Shown here in pieces: positions 40,331-51,253 of a stretch of DNA of 64,000 nt. A model generated the notes under the pieces. That model ran no database searches, had not been told where the DNA came from, and saw only the letters and a program-made list of their open reading frames with translations. The translations under genes were made by a program, and so were the position numbers. Where the stretch lies: positions 2,453,001 to 2,517,000 of the forward strand of contig CM055605.1 in assembly GCA_029379385.1 (NCBI GenBank), written 5' to 3'. Position 1 is the stretch's first letter. Each line of letters opens with the position of its first letter. The DNA is from Quillaja saponaria (lineage: Eukaryota; Streptophyta; Magnoliopsida; Fabales; Quillajaceae).

Positions 40331-41639
40331 TTAGTAATACTCAGTTATTACATATCCCCAAGGTGGTCGAGGAATTAGTGTTGGCCATTGGGGTAGTACA
40401 AAGAAAACCTGTGATAGAGGAGATTTAGAATGCCACTTCTCTTCAATCCTTTGAGTCCGGATGTTGTAGGCAATAACCCAACCTTCAGACAAACCTATAT
40501 ACACCAAATCTAATTTTGTTGGATGCAGGACGAGGAAAGGCCAAGTGTTTGTACTCCGACAGGAGGCTAGAGGATCATCGAGTTCATCTTGGTGTAGATC
40601 TTTTTCCCATATGACATGATCTCTTGGTAATTGAATACCAGTGCTACATCTAAATTCCACTTCCCATATTCCCTCATCATAATCTAACAGACTCCACGCA
40701 GACCACGTACAAAGAGACCTGATTCCATCATGTGCTGCCTCTATATAACGTAAACGTCCCTGACATGTCCCTAGCAGTCCTGTATTATGTCTCGCTTTTT
40801 CAGCTGGCAACTTCACCACATGATCAGTATCAGTGTTGGTGTCATATGCTATAATTCTGTGGTCTTCGGTATCTTGCCAATGCAGAATACCCTTATAAGT
40901 AACAACAGGATGATTTTCATCAAGAAACCAAACAAAATGAGAAGGGGTTATTGAAGAATTGATGTGCCTCCATTTCCATTCATTCAATTCAGAAGAAGTA
41001 CTGTAAGAAGCTGATAAGACACAGTAATTACAGGAACCACTGGTACCCATCTTATCTGGTGATATCAATACTACTTTGAAACCTTTGTCATCACTTATGA
41101 AACCAGCTTGCACATACATATTACGTATACTATTATCAGGGAGAGAAGCACATTGCTTGGTGAGCGGATTGCAAACATAGTAAACGACTCTGCCAACTTC
41201 AGCAGTGCCGGAACGACACAAGAGCAAACCGTTGCTGGATGCTAATATACAACACCCATATGGATATGGAAAATCAAGAGGAAGAAACTCAAGTGAAAAA
41301 CCTGGGGATAAAAAATCAGGATGGTTTTTGATAGTTACATTGGAACCTGTATACTTTTTAGTCTTTTTGGATTTGGAATTGTTGTGGGGGCCTCTCAGGA
41401 GAGTCCAATCACGCCCTGTTATACTGTAGTGGTGGCTTGTTAAATCCTTGTGGTGGCTTGTCAGGAGAGTCCAATTATGCCCTGTTAAATTATGTCCTCT
41501 TAGAGAGGTATAAGAAGGAAAGAAAGGATCTGAAATCAGAGAAAACCAGGCGCTCGGAAACACATTTGCACATGAACACAGATTTGATTGGAATTCTTAA
41601 AAGAATTTCAGTTAAAAGGTCATCCGCAATGTTATCCAT
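40331..41639 (-). CDS. F-box protein with F-box-associated domain, one frameshift
   Basis: A probable substrate receptor of an SCF ubiquitin ligase; the target is unknown. The N-terminal F-box (MDNIADDLLTEILLRIPIKS then FMCKCVSE) starts at 41639. After about 28 codons it continues in the next frame as AWFSLISDPFF, the second half of the same F-box. The shift (one extra base) lies at about 41550-41560, in CCGAGCGCC. The remainder, 41555-40331, is one open frame to the stop and carries the F-box-associated region (SSNGLLLCRS, YYVCNPLTKQCASLP, GFKVVLISP, YKGILHWQD). The joined length is about 435 residues, without introns. Residues after the F-box contain short imperfect repeats (GHNLTGHNWTLLTSHH). 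Confidence 0.8.
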
Positions 41640-42930
41640 GGCATTAGTTCTTCTCACAGTTGGTAGTCCCTATGAATCAAAAACAGCATAACTATGGTCT
41701 ATAAATACTGTTTGAGAGAAGAGCAAGCATAAATTTGATTCCTAATTGAACTCAAATGCCTTAGTCTTCTTTCTTCGAAGGAGAAGTATATGTGTCTTAT
41801 TTGGAATCTAATACTAAATTTTGTTGAACAAAGCTTGAAACAAACCAATCCTAATTCCATAAGGATTGGGTCGCACAAAATAACCCAACACACTACATAT
41901 ATGGATCTTTATGAAATTACCTTAAATTAATAGCAATAGTAGCTATTATGATGTGGGATATTTCTGGCAATTTGGATCTTTCAAGAGTAACTAAATTTTT
42001 TATTTCATTTTGTGATGTGAAAATATTTATTGTACCATTTTGATTCCTAAAAGTTTTTTTTTTTTTTTTTAATCTAACAATGGTCTCAAATTTTGATTAT
42101 GCTCAATCAAGTCTCTAGTTGGTCAAGTATAAAATAATAACTTAAATAACATCACTTTCACTATTTTTGGATAATTTTTTATTTTTATCCAATAATGGAA
42201 GTTTGTATCACTCATACCAAAATTATTATATTATATAGAATTTTTACTGAAACTCCGTCCTTGCCGCTTTTATTTGTACTTTCGCCATGGCCATCACCAA
42301 TCCGTTGGCCGCCTTGGGGATACATACATTAATAACCAAGTGCAATATTAGGTAGCATAGCAGAGGTCTTGAAGTACTTAATTATTTATAGAATTTTACA
42401 TACATATATATATATACTTGATATATATATGATTTTGTTGCTTTTTTTTTTTTTTATGTAAATGTAAGTACTTACTAGATCTTCTTTTTTTACCTAATTA
42501 GCTATCCAATTGTCAAGTTGAAGGCGAAGGTTCTTATAATATTGATGGCTATATATAGGTAGTTTTTTTTTATTTTTTTTATTTTTTTATTTTTTTATTT
42601 TTGATGATGATTAGAAGGGAAAAAAACAAATATAACAGAACTAATAGCTATACGTCATTGTCACATTATCAATTTCAAAAATGAGGGAATTGAAGGAGGG
42701 ACTTGTAACCATTAGCACTCTATCTTGTTAGTTAATAGCTAAATTAGTTAAAGAATCTATTACGAGTTTTCTTCATGATGAATATGACTCAGATTGACTT
42801 CTTAATCTTGAAAAAATAATTCGGCGAATATCACAAATTAAAAATTTGGGAACATTGTTTTTACTACCACGTTGACTGATTAGCTATAGTACCCCTATCG
42901 AATTCACCTCCACCATCAGGTTCCTGCATC

Positions 42931-43137
42931 CTCTGTTCTAAGTAGTTAGGAGACATAGTCTCAGAGTCCATGACTTAACTCTAATGGAATAACACCAATC
43001 AATTATCTTCCCAAAACCAAAAATCCCCTAGTCAAGCTCTGTTCTAAGTAGCTAGAAGACCTAGTCTCAAGTCCATGACTCAACTCTAATGGAACATCAC
43101 CAATCAATTATCTTCCTAAAACCAAAAATCCCCTAGC
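42931..43137. repeat. Tandem duplication, period 106 bp
   Basis: Copies at about 42931-43036 and 43037-43137 share ctctgttctaagtag at the start and accaaaaatcccctag at the end, with a few substitutions. Confidence 0.85.
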
Positions 43138-43421
43138 CTTGACTATCTCTGACTACTCCTACAATACTTGTTAGCCTTGGATTTCCTCTTGATGCTCCAT
43201 TCATATTGAGCTTCAACCAATACGTAGGTGGTTTACGCCACCGAATCCTAGTATATTAGTTACCTGTTTACTCGGATGAAGAAGCTTAGTAGCCTTTTGT
43301 TAAAATCTCTCTTTTATACTAAAAGATACATCTACATAAATTTTATATAGATTATATTGCAAATTGTTATACCACTAAATAATTTCACCATATAAAAATT
43401 TTATATTTTAAAAATATTTTT

Positions 43422-43598
43422 TTTAACAGGTGGCTTCAGAGCACTTGTTAATATAATAAAATAGAAACTTTTTTATTATTTATTGTCGTGGTTGACCATA
43501 ATTTCAGTCTCGTATAATAATTAATTTATTATTTTATAATGTTTCAAATTTCAAAAATTATATTAGTTGCACCTTATCAAGTGCTCTTAAAGACTATA
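43422..43598. mobile_element. Putative MITE, copy 2
   Basis: About 170 bp bounded by inverted AGAGCACTTGTTAA (43438) and TTATCAAGTGCTCT (ending 43587). The AT-rich interior lacks coding capacity and resembles the blocks at 5.01 and 60.29 kb. Superfamily not determined. Confidence 0.45.
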
Positions 43599-43611
43599 TA
43601 ACCAAAATAAC

Positions 43612-44276
43612 TTTTTTTTTTCTAGTTAATTCTCATTTTTAATGAAAATAAAATTTAATTGTAAATTATCGATACGACAACAACATTAAAAAAAAATAAA
43701 AAAATCTTGCCAATATAATGCTATAAAAATTAAATTGGAGGTATATTTTAAGTAAAATTAAAATTAAAATGTTATATTATTAGAATTGGATCAATTGATT
43801 ATCATATTGTCTCTCTAAAAATAGTAGAAATTAGAAAAGTTTTATTACCTCATAAGTCGTAAGTATGAGATAAGACTGACATGAATGAGAATAATGGCAT
43901 GTAAACCTCCATATTCTAAGGCCTACGACATTTTATTTGTCAAAATCAAGCGGAACCCACAATGTTCAATATCAATGCCTTTATTAAAATCAACGGTCCA
44001 CAATGACTCTAAGCTTGTCTTTTCTGACTGAAGTATAATCTCCACCGCACGCTTCATCATCCTGTTACGACGGTCCAAATTGGGTAGTAATTAAATAATT
44101 AGATAATATTATTTTAAAAAAAGAGCGTGGCGTAACTTAAACGGCTCCCAGAAGATTTTCAAGGCCTCAGCCTTAAAAAACCGTTTATGTAACGCGTAAA
44201 ATACTGGGGAAACAGCGTTTGGTAGAAAAGAAAAGAAAATAATAAAAGATAGAGAAGTTGTATGGAATTTTCTTTG
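43612..44276. repeat. SAP promoter segment, second copy at 38.3 kb
   Basis: Directly precedes the A20/AN1 gene and is duplicated at 38327-38917. As the TATA box and gene follow here, this is probably the parental copy. Confidence 0.75.
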
Positions 44277-44440
44277 AGGAACAGGAATCCCAAAGAACCG
44301 CCCTTTTTGTCGTTTAGAGGAGGTGCTTTTCTTTGGGGTCTTTCCTTCAAATTCATATTTGGAGATTGCCTGGTTTTTTTCCCTTTGAAGGCAATCACTT
44401 TTCCTTTTCTTCCCCTTGGATTTTTCCAACTTCCAAACAT

Positions 44441-44450
44441 CCCTATATAG
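44441..44450 (+). promoter_or_regulatory. TATA box of the A20/AN1 gene
   Basis: CCCTATATAG lies about 95 bp before the leader intron donor, giving a short first leader exon. Confidence 0.55.
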
Positions 44451-44539
44451 AAAAATTTGGATTTGATTTTCTCGTTTAATATCCCCCGATCTGTTTCATT
44501 CACAGATTAGCATATTCAAATCAAAATCACCCAACACAG

Positions 44540-44675
44540 GTAGGTTTTGAAGGAATTTGATACGAACAAAGATTTGATCCGTAAATCTTTTCTCCCTTTT
44601 CAATTTCATTTTCTTTCTAGATCGTTCTCGTTTAGGTCAATTAGTAACAATATAATTTGACGTTTTCTGTTGCAG
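44540..44675 (+). other. 5'UTR intron of the A20/AN1 gene
   Basis: Donor ACACAG/GTAGGT and acceptor TGTTGCAG bracket 136 bp in the leader. A leader intron with an intronless coding region is typical of plant SAP genes. Confidence 0.65.
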
Positions 44676-44720
44676 CTTTTGAGAATTCCTATTGAGGTTC
44701 GCTCGGAGACAAGAGATAAA

Positions 44721-45228
44721 ATGGCGGAAGAACATAGATGCCAAGCTCCTCGCCTTTGCGCCAACAATTGTGGCTTCTTTGGTAGTCCAGGAACCCAAAA
44801 CTTCTGTTCCAAATGCTACCGAGATTTGGAGCTAAAGGAACAACAATCCTCTTCGGCGAAGCTCGTTCTGAACCAATCCCTAATGTCATCGTCCTCAACT
44901 TCCTCGCCACCGTCATCTTCATCGTTACAACCTCTCTCCTGTTTCTCCATCATATCCGGTGATTGATCTACCAAAGATCACCGAAAAGGAGAATAGTGGG
45001 ACAGCGGCGGAGGCGCAACCACAACACCAGGCGCAGCCAAACAGGTGCACGAGTTGCAGGCGGCGCGTGGGAGTCACTGGATTCAAGTGCCGGTGCGGGT
45101 TGACGTTTTGTGGATCTCATCGGTACCCGGAGCAGCATGCTTGCGGGTTTGATTTCAAGGAATTGGGTCGGGAGCAAATCGCCAAAGCGAATCCAATCGT
45201 GAAGGCGGAGAAGCTCCATAAGATCTAA
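44721..45228 (+). CDS. A20/AN1 zinc-finger stress-associated protein, one frameshift
   Basis: SAPs are stress-induced zinc-finger proteins that bind ubiquitin or act as E3 ligases. The start at 44721 gives an A20 finger (Cys13, Cys17, Cys29, Cys32 in LCANNCGFFG and FCSKCYRDLELKEQ) followed by a Ser-rich linker. The frame would stop at 44965, but one frame over SPVSPSYPVIDLPKI continues into the AN1 finger (CTSCRRRVGVTGFKCRCG, FCGSHRYPEQHACGFDF) and the usual C-terminus PIVKAEKLHKI, ending at 45228. One extra base in the CT-rich run at about 44931-44940 explains this. Corrected length is about 168 residues, normal for the family. If the shift were real, the product would keep only A20. Confidence 0.9.
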
Positions 45229-46977
45229 ATGGGTAATATGGTCATTTCGTTGTCGTTGTGATTTATTGTTTGAGGAAGGCAATTCGGATCCGTAAGCCCG
45301 GTCGATCAAGTGGGTCCGAGGTTTGAGTGGATCGGTCGAATGAAGCGGCGGATGCCAATTGGTGGGTGGGGTTTGCGAGTGCCTTATTATGATTTGGCTT
45401 GGTGTTATGTAAATTAATCAAATATTTCAATTTCTAATTGTCTAATTTTAGTTGAATTATTTTCTTATTGCATTGCCTTCTTATCTTACCCAAAATATAA
45501 ATTGAAGTATTTTCACCACCACTACTAGTAATCGGTTGTTGAGTGATTTTTAAGTTTTAACTAGTGTTCTCAAGACTCAATGAAACAACTGAAATTTAAA
45601 TATATACAAAAATATTAATTTGTTATTTGAATAGCATTATATTTATTTTGTCAATTATTTAACAAAATTTATATATATCACTTAGTAAGTGTTTTAAATT
45701 TAAAAAATAATTTTATACATTAAAAGAGAAACAAGTCAATGTTTAGAATATTGTGAGACAGACTTTTTTTGTTCTATATATAAACATAACAAGTTTTATA
45801 ATATTCTTATAATTGATGATATATCATGAACCACTAAACAATCAACCCTTAGACCTAACATTTCCCAAGGAAAGGCTTAATGATACTTAAATGTTTCAAA
45901 TGAAATAGTTTATAATATGATTAGATATAATCTCTAATCTCTTCCCCAGTATTTCATTTTCAAGGTTATTTTCAAAGTGGCATTCTTGTAATCAGCATCA
46001 GCACCAGCACCGGAAAACGATTCCCCCATAATAAAAAATAATCAATCAACAAACATTCCTATTGCCAAACACTAACCTCCACCGTCCATTCACTTTTTTC
46101 TGGTAAGGTGCTGCTGTATACCATTTTTTTTATCAAGTAGGATAAAGAAAGAAATCAAAATTAAAAAATAAAAAATAAAAAATTTGAAACAATACCTGCA
46201 ATTTAGTGTTAGGATTATCATCATATGTTCAAGTTGAGGTGTGTACAGTACCAGTGATTGTTAAACAAAAAAATATTCGATCGTAGTATTTTTTTTTTTT
46301 TTTCTTTCCTTTGTTAAGATCTAATCCGGGTTGACATCTATGAATCATGGCAAAATCTATGGTTTTATTATTTGGATCTAACCTTACCCAGATGAAGTTA
46401 TTAAACCCACTCCAAATGCCACCATCTCTGAAGCTAACTCCCCTGCAAAGCACAACTCACATGCACAGGCAGAGTGGAATGCCTTTATATGCTATGTACG
46501 TCTCCAATACTTCCTCCACACAAAACACTCACAGGCTTGTTACTCCAATCTCTAACCACCCCCATCCAATTTCAGCTGCTCCTCATTCTTCAAAATTTGT
46601 CATTTTTTCTGTGATTTTGAGTTCACTGGTAATTTTTTTCACAAATTTTACTTGGGTTTAAATCTGTTTCTGGATACGTTTGAGCGCAGCTTCTCAGTCT
46701 GTAAAACTTTCTTCAGTAGTCAGCTGAATAGCCCCACTCCATATCTAAAGCCCACATTACATTCCATAGATTTTATATCTTTGCTCACATTTTGTAACTT
46801 TCATCTCCAATTGAGATGTGTTTCTGCTCAATTTCTGTTAAAGCCATGAAAATCTCATTGCTTAACCAAAACCCACATTCAAATTCCTGTTACATTTGCA
46901 TTTTGTAGCTATTTTCCTCAAAATTTCAACTTCCACTCAAAGATCTACATCTGGGTCTTCGTTCTCAGTCTATTTGG
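45229..46977. other. Spacer between SAP and sialyltransferase-like genes
   Basis: SAP 3'UTR, then AT-rich DNA. The CT-rich last 600 bp look like a transcribed leader of the next gene. Short frames at 46347-46849 are not convincing. Confidence 0.5.
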
Positions 46978-48249
46978 ATGCCTAAGGGTCTTGAAGACAC
47001 AGATGGATCTGATATACCCATCTTCAAGATCTCGAACATCGATTTCCGGCCATTTATAGCGATACCCATTTGCTACATCGTGCCAATGAAACGTCCGGTT
47101 CGACCCCTGCTTGGCATTTTCCTTTTCATTGTGTTTGTGGCCACCCTCAGCTGCCGAACCATAGTCCGCCGTGGCTTACTCTCTCTTGAACTAGAAAGTA
47201 AGGTACTTGTCCAAGATCCAGTGCCAGTGTTCAACGCAACTCTGCTGAAATACGCGACAATTGACTTAGATGAAGAGCATTCAAAGCAAGAAATCCAGCA
47301 GCTTTTGGATGGGAACTTTGGGAGCCACGGACGGCACCGAACATTCGCTTCGTGGCGGAGATTTATTCACCATGACGTCACAGCCAGGTCTGCTAAGGGC
47401 ATCCCAGTAATGCCAAGGTCTCCAATGTTTTACAGATATTGGTTACAATTTAGAAGGGTCTTACATGATTGGGCCCGAAAGAAGACGTTTCAGCCAGAAA
47501 TTTTGTTGGAATTAGTACGTCTTGTAAAGCATTCCGTTGATAGGCACAATGGGTTAGTTGGTTCAGACCAAAGGTATTCGTCCTGTGCTGTGGTTGGGAA
47601 TAGCGGGATTTTGCTCAACAGTGGTTATGGGAAGCTAATTGATAACCATGAAGTAGTCATTCGATTGAACAATGCCAGGACAGAAAACTTTGAGCATGAT
47701 GTTGGGTCAAAAACCAACATTTCATTTGTAAATAGTAACATTTTGCATCTATGTGCCAGGAGAGAAGGATGTTTTTGTCATCCATACGGTACTAATGTCC
47801 CAATAGTTATGTATGTTTGTCAGCCTGCACATTTTTTGGATTACACTGTATGCAATTCTTCACACAAAGGCCCTTTGCTGGTTACTGATCCACGGTTTGA
47901 TGTGTTGTGTGCTCGGATTGTGAAGTATTACTCTGTGAAGCGGTTTTTGGAGATGACTGGGAAGGCATTGGAAGATTGGACCTCTGCTCATGATGGCGCT
48001 ATGTTTCATTACTCTTCTGGTATGCAGGCTGTGATGCTTGCTTTGGGAATTTGTGACAAAGTCAGCATCTTTGGGTTTGGAAAGTCGGATTCGGCCAGAC
48101 ATCATTACCATACTAATCAGAAGACTGAGCTCCATTTGCACGATTATGAGGCAGAGTATGCACTCTATCATGACCTGGTTGAAAAACCCCGGGTAATACC
48201 TTTCCTTTCGAACAAGTTCAAGGTTCCTCCTGTGGTTATGTATCATTGA
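46978..48249 (+). CDS. SIA1: Sialyltransferase-like protein, GT29 family (SIA1-like)
   Basis: A Golgi type II membrane protein of the GT29 fold. Plants lack sialic acid; the Arabidopsis relative is linked to pollen tube growth and pectin. A single exon encodes 423 residues. The transmembrane anchor is about residues 43-58 ([16 protein letters not shown]). Sialylmotif L begins at Cys203 ([24 protein letters not shown]), motif S is near 339-367 ([23 protein letters not shown]) and motif VS is [10 protein letters not shown] near 375. The start may instead be Met37 (genomic 47086, [10 protein letters not shown]), which would place the anchor at the very N-terminus as expected for type II enzymes; the longer frame is reported as the outer limit. 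Confidence 0.9.
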   Translation: MPKGLEDTDGSDIPIFKISNIDFRPFIAIPICYIVPMKRPVRPLLGIFLFIVFVATLSCRTIVRRGLLSLELESKVLVQDPVPVFNATLLKYATIDLDEEHSKQEIQQLLDGNFGSHGRHRTFASWRRFIHHDVTARSAKGIPVMPRSPMFYRYWLQFRRVLHDWARKKTFQPEILLELVRLVKHSVDRHNGLVGSDQRYSSCAVVGNSGILLNSGYGKLIDNHEVVIRLNNARTENFEHDVGSKTNISFVNSNILHLCARREGCFCHPYGTNVPIVMYVCQPAHFLDYTVCNSSHKGPLLVTDPRFDVLCARIVKYYSVKRFLEMTGKALEDWTSAHDGAMFHYSSGMQAVMLALGICDKVSIFGFGKSDSARHHYHTNQKTELHLHDYEAEYALYHDLVEKPRVIPFLSNKFKVPPVVMYH

Positions 48250-48838
48250 CTTTTTGCTTTTCGAGTTATTTTTTTGGTTTGAGAAACTGGTCAAATTGTT
48301 CACTAGCTATGAATTGTTGTGTTCATGTTGTAATATTTGTCCACTCCCACAACAGAATTGAGGCAAAAAAGACAAAAACAAAGAAAAAAAAGGACAAAGG
48401 GAGATACTACTCAAGATTCATTTTCAATTTTTCGCACTGTACCATGGAAGGTAATTTAAAGCAGGAATGAATGTAAATTTGATTGTGAGAATATAGTTTA
48501 TGTCTAAGTTCTTAGATTCTTTTTCCTATTAAATTTTACATTTTTCTAGTTATTACTTGGTTACCATTCATACCGGGCAGGAGATTGCTAGTAGGATAAC
48601 ATTGACCATAATCTGCATCCTTCTAGCTATTTTTCACTGTAGAGATATATTCATTGATTCTGCAGTGTCAAGCAATTTACCAGGAGCACAACCTTAAGGT
48701 ATGAACAAGTTATAAGGTTAATGGAGTTCACTCCATTTCCTCCTCCATACACCATCAATTGTGAAAAAAGAAGACACAAATATTTACAACTTCCTCTTCC
48801 ATTTGCTTCCTTCCTTTGCAGCTTCCCTTTAATTCATG

Positions 48839-49600
48839 TCACTCTGCCGTGTCGATCACCACACCCTTCTCTTCAAACTTCACTCCCACCAAGAACATTA
48901 TGCGGGCCTGCAGATAAATAGAGCAGGAGTAGTACATTAAATACTGAAAACCAGTGATTTTCTTATATTCAACATCGGAGCCGCTCTGGCCCTGTTTACA
49001 CTTCATAGTAGGGAGTAATACCTGCTTTGGATCGTAAGCAGCATAATCATTATATTTCAAGGGACTATCCTTGTCCTCTGAGGGAACTTTGATTTCATCT
49101 TTCTAAACATAGTGTTAAGGTTCATCTATTTTTTTCTACCCAGACCCTTCACCCCCAGCTTATTCTCTTCCAAAGACTTGTGTTGTGTCCCGCCTCATTC
49201 ATGATTTACCAAGAACAGGCTTGGGACGAAATTGTGTACCTCAAGACTCAAGGGGCTGTTAAACTCAGTAATCTGTTCTCCTAATAAAAACAGCCAGAAC
49301 CAAGAAACCTTCTGGTCTGTCAATAGCAGTAAACCAATGTCTTGCAGCTTCTGCTGCAGCATCAGAACAAACAATGCCATTGCCAAACTGTTACACAAAG
49401 TGCACAACAAACGAAATATCAATTTTTTATAATTTTTTATTTTTTGCATGATGATACCATGTTTAAAAAAAGATGCATAATGAATCTCATTGAAGTGGAT
49501 CATACCTTTATATCTCTTGACTGCACATAAGCTTCATGAAATTTGCAACCATGGAATTCTTTTCCATCCACAGAAAGATCAGACACAAATATCATAAACT
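48839..49600 (-). pseudogene. PARP3-like C-terminal pseudogene
   Basis: The minus strand contains, in order, IVCSDAAAEAARHWFTAIDR followed by PEGFLVLAV (about 49395-49300), KSLEENKLGVKGLGRKK then a stop (near 49170-49140), DEIKVPSEDKDSPLKYNDYA then AYDPKQ with a GTATTA donor (49110-49020), and a last exon FLVGVKFEEKGVVIDTAE ending at 48839. This matches the C-terminal part of plant PARP3 as recalled. Stops, frame changes and a small deletion after KVP show decay. A block at 49505-49600 (GKEFHGCKFHEAYVQSRDIK) may be an upstream exon of the same gene. Everything N-terminal appears to be missing. Confidence 0.6.
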
Positions 49601-49699
49601 TCCAGAGGTTGAAGTACTTGTTTCTCAATGGTGTCTGCCATCCAATCTTCCCTTACAAGTAACAACAGGTATGCGGAATGCCTCTCTCCCTACAATTTG

Positions 49700-51253
49700 A
49701 TAGCAGAATATATATTTATTAATTACCTAGCTATCTCCAAAACTATTCTCACACATTTAACAATTTCACAAGAAAACTGTTCGCCTCAAGAAATATCATT
49801 GCCAATGTACTCACATGGCTTCCCCTAGTTTGTACGAACCACCCCATTCGCTCTGCAGGCGATTGAGATAACCAGACAAGTTACACCTGCAAATCCCAAC
49901 AAGCAAAACCCTTACTGACAAACAAAGACACTCAAAGCAACTTGGCCATGGTAAGGGACACTAACTATTACCAATTATACTGTTGGTCAACTTCCCTTCA
50001 TGCTTCTCCAATCTTGCTTCACAGCAAAACCAACCCAATCAACAAAGAAAACCATTAAAGATATGAAGCTTAGCCACTATAACAGAGAGCTGGATAAATG
50101 TGTGTCCAGGTAAGACATCCCATTGAAGGAAACCATCATTCCAGTGATTAAAGTGTGTTGTCTGGTGATAATCGTGTTTAGATTTGAATATTTGATTGAT
50201 ACTATTATTCTTTTGTCCCCGTTCGAAAGGAGGAAAAAAAAAGTATTCATGAATTGCGCTTTTTTTAAACTAAATTAATATCTTTATATTATAATATCCT
50301 AACTCATATAGATCATTTGATTTGATGAATTTGTTACATCATAATTCAAATAATCTGAATTAAGAGTAAGTGACAAAAAAAGTATTCCTTTTTCCTACAA
50401 GTGAAAATTAGTATATATAATATTTTGACATTTAGTACAAGCAGGGAATTCCTTGTACACGTGCTATCTGCATATCTCTTAGTTTCACACATAAAAATAC
50501 ATGAGCAACTTTTTGGATACATCTTCAATAAGACTAAACCATGCCTTAATCAATGCGTAATCATTCTCTTGTTGATGTTACAATAAGTAGGTGAAAGATT
50601 TGGTAGGCCTCCAAATTGGACTCTAGCTGATGATCTCACTAACTTCCCCAAAATTGGATTTTGAAAATAGGGAGATATATAGATAAATATACAGCACTGT
50701 ATAAATTTTATTAATCAAATATTTTATTTTAGTGTGATTAAAATTCAACAATCGCAGATCGAGATTCAAGTTCAAATCTCAGTTCCTTTATCTGATTTTT
50801 CCAAAACCCAATAACGTTTTCTATCTCTTAAAATAAATTAGTAATTATGTAAAATCATCTATTGCAAATGACAATTAATGTTAAAACAACATGATTATCA
50901 TATATAAAAGTTTTAAAACATCAAAATAAGGTCTTCAAACAAAGATTAATCACCAATGGGTAATGAAGTCCATAAATTTTGTTCCTTGTGGTGGAAGAAA
51001 ATTCATATACTTCATCACTTGAGGCATCAACTTATTAATTATTATAACAGAAAATACCATGTACCACTACCAAAACCATGAACTTGTCCAAATGAAGCTC
51101 CCTAGCTCTGTGTTTTCTTCTGCTCATCATGATCTTCAGCAAGTGCTCCATAGCAAACCTCTCCCTATATCTCCATGTCTTGGTTAGCAATCTGTTTGAG
51201 ATTTGAGAATTTTTTGCTACCGAGCACAAGCTTAGAGACAAGCCTAGCTAGCC
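49700..51253. other. Spacer, no gene recognised
   Basis: Contains the 5' limit of the PARP3-like relic, AT-rich DNA and the 3' flank of the WIP gene. A GTTCAAATCTC motif at about 50770 could be a remnant of a tRNA-derived SINE. Confidence 0.4.

Larger units (their letters stand above)
41700..43610. other. Gene-free stretch with small repeats
   Basis: AT-rich. It holds T-homopolymers (about 42055-42072 and 42430-42455), a (T)nA ladder near 42567-42603, a 106-bp tandem duplication and a MITE-like element. No coding evidence. Confidence 0.6.
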
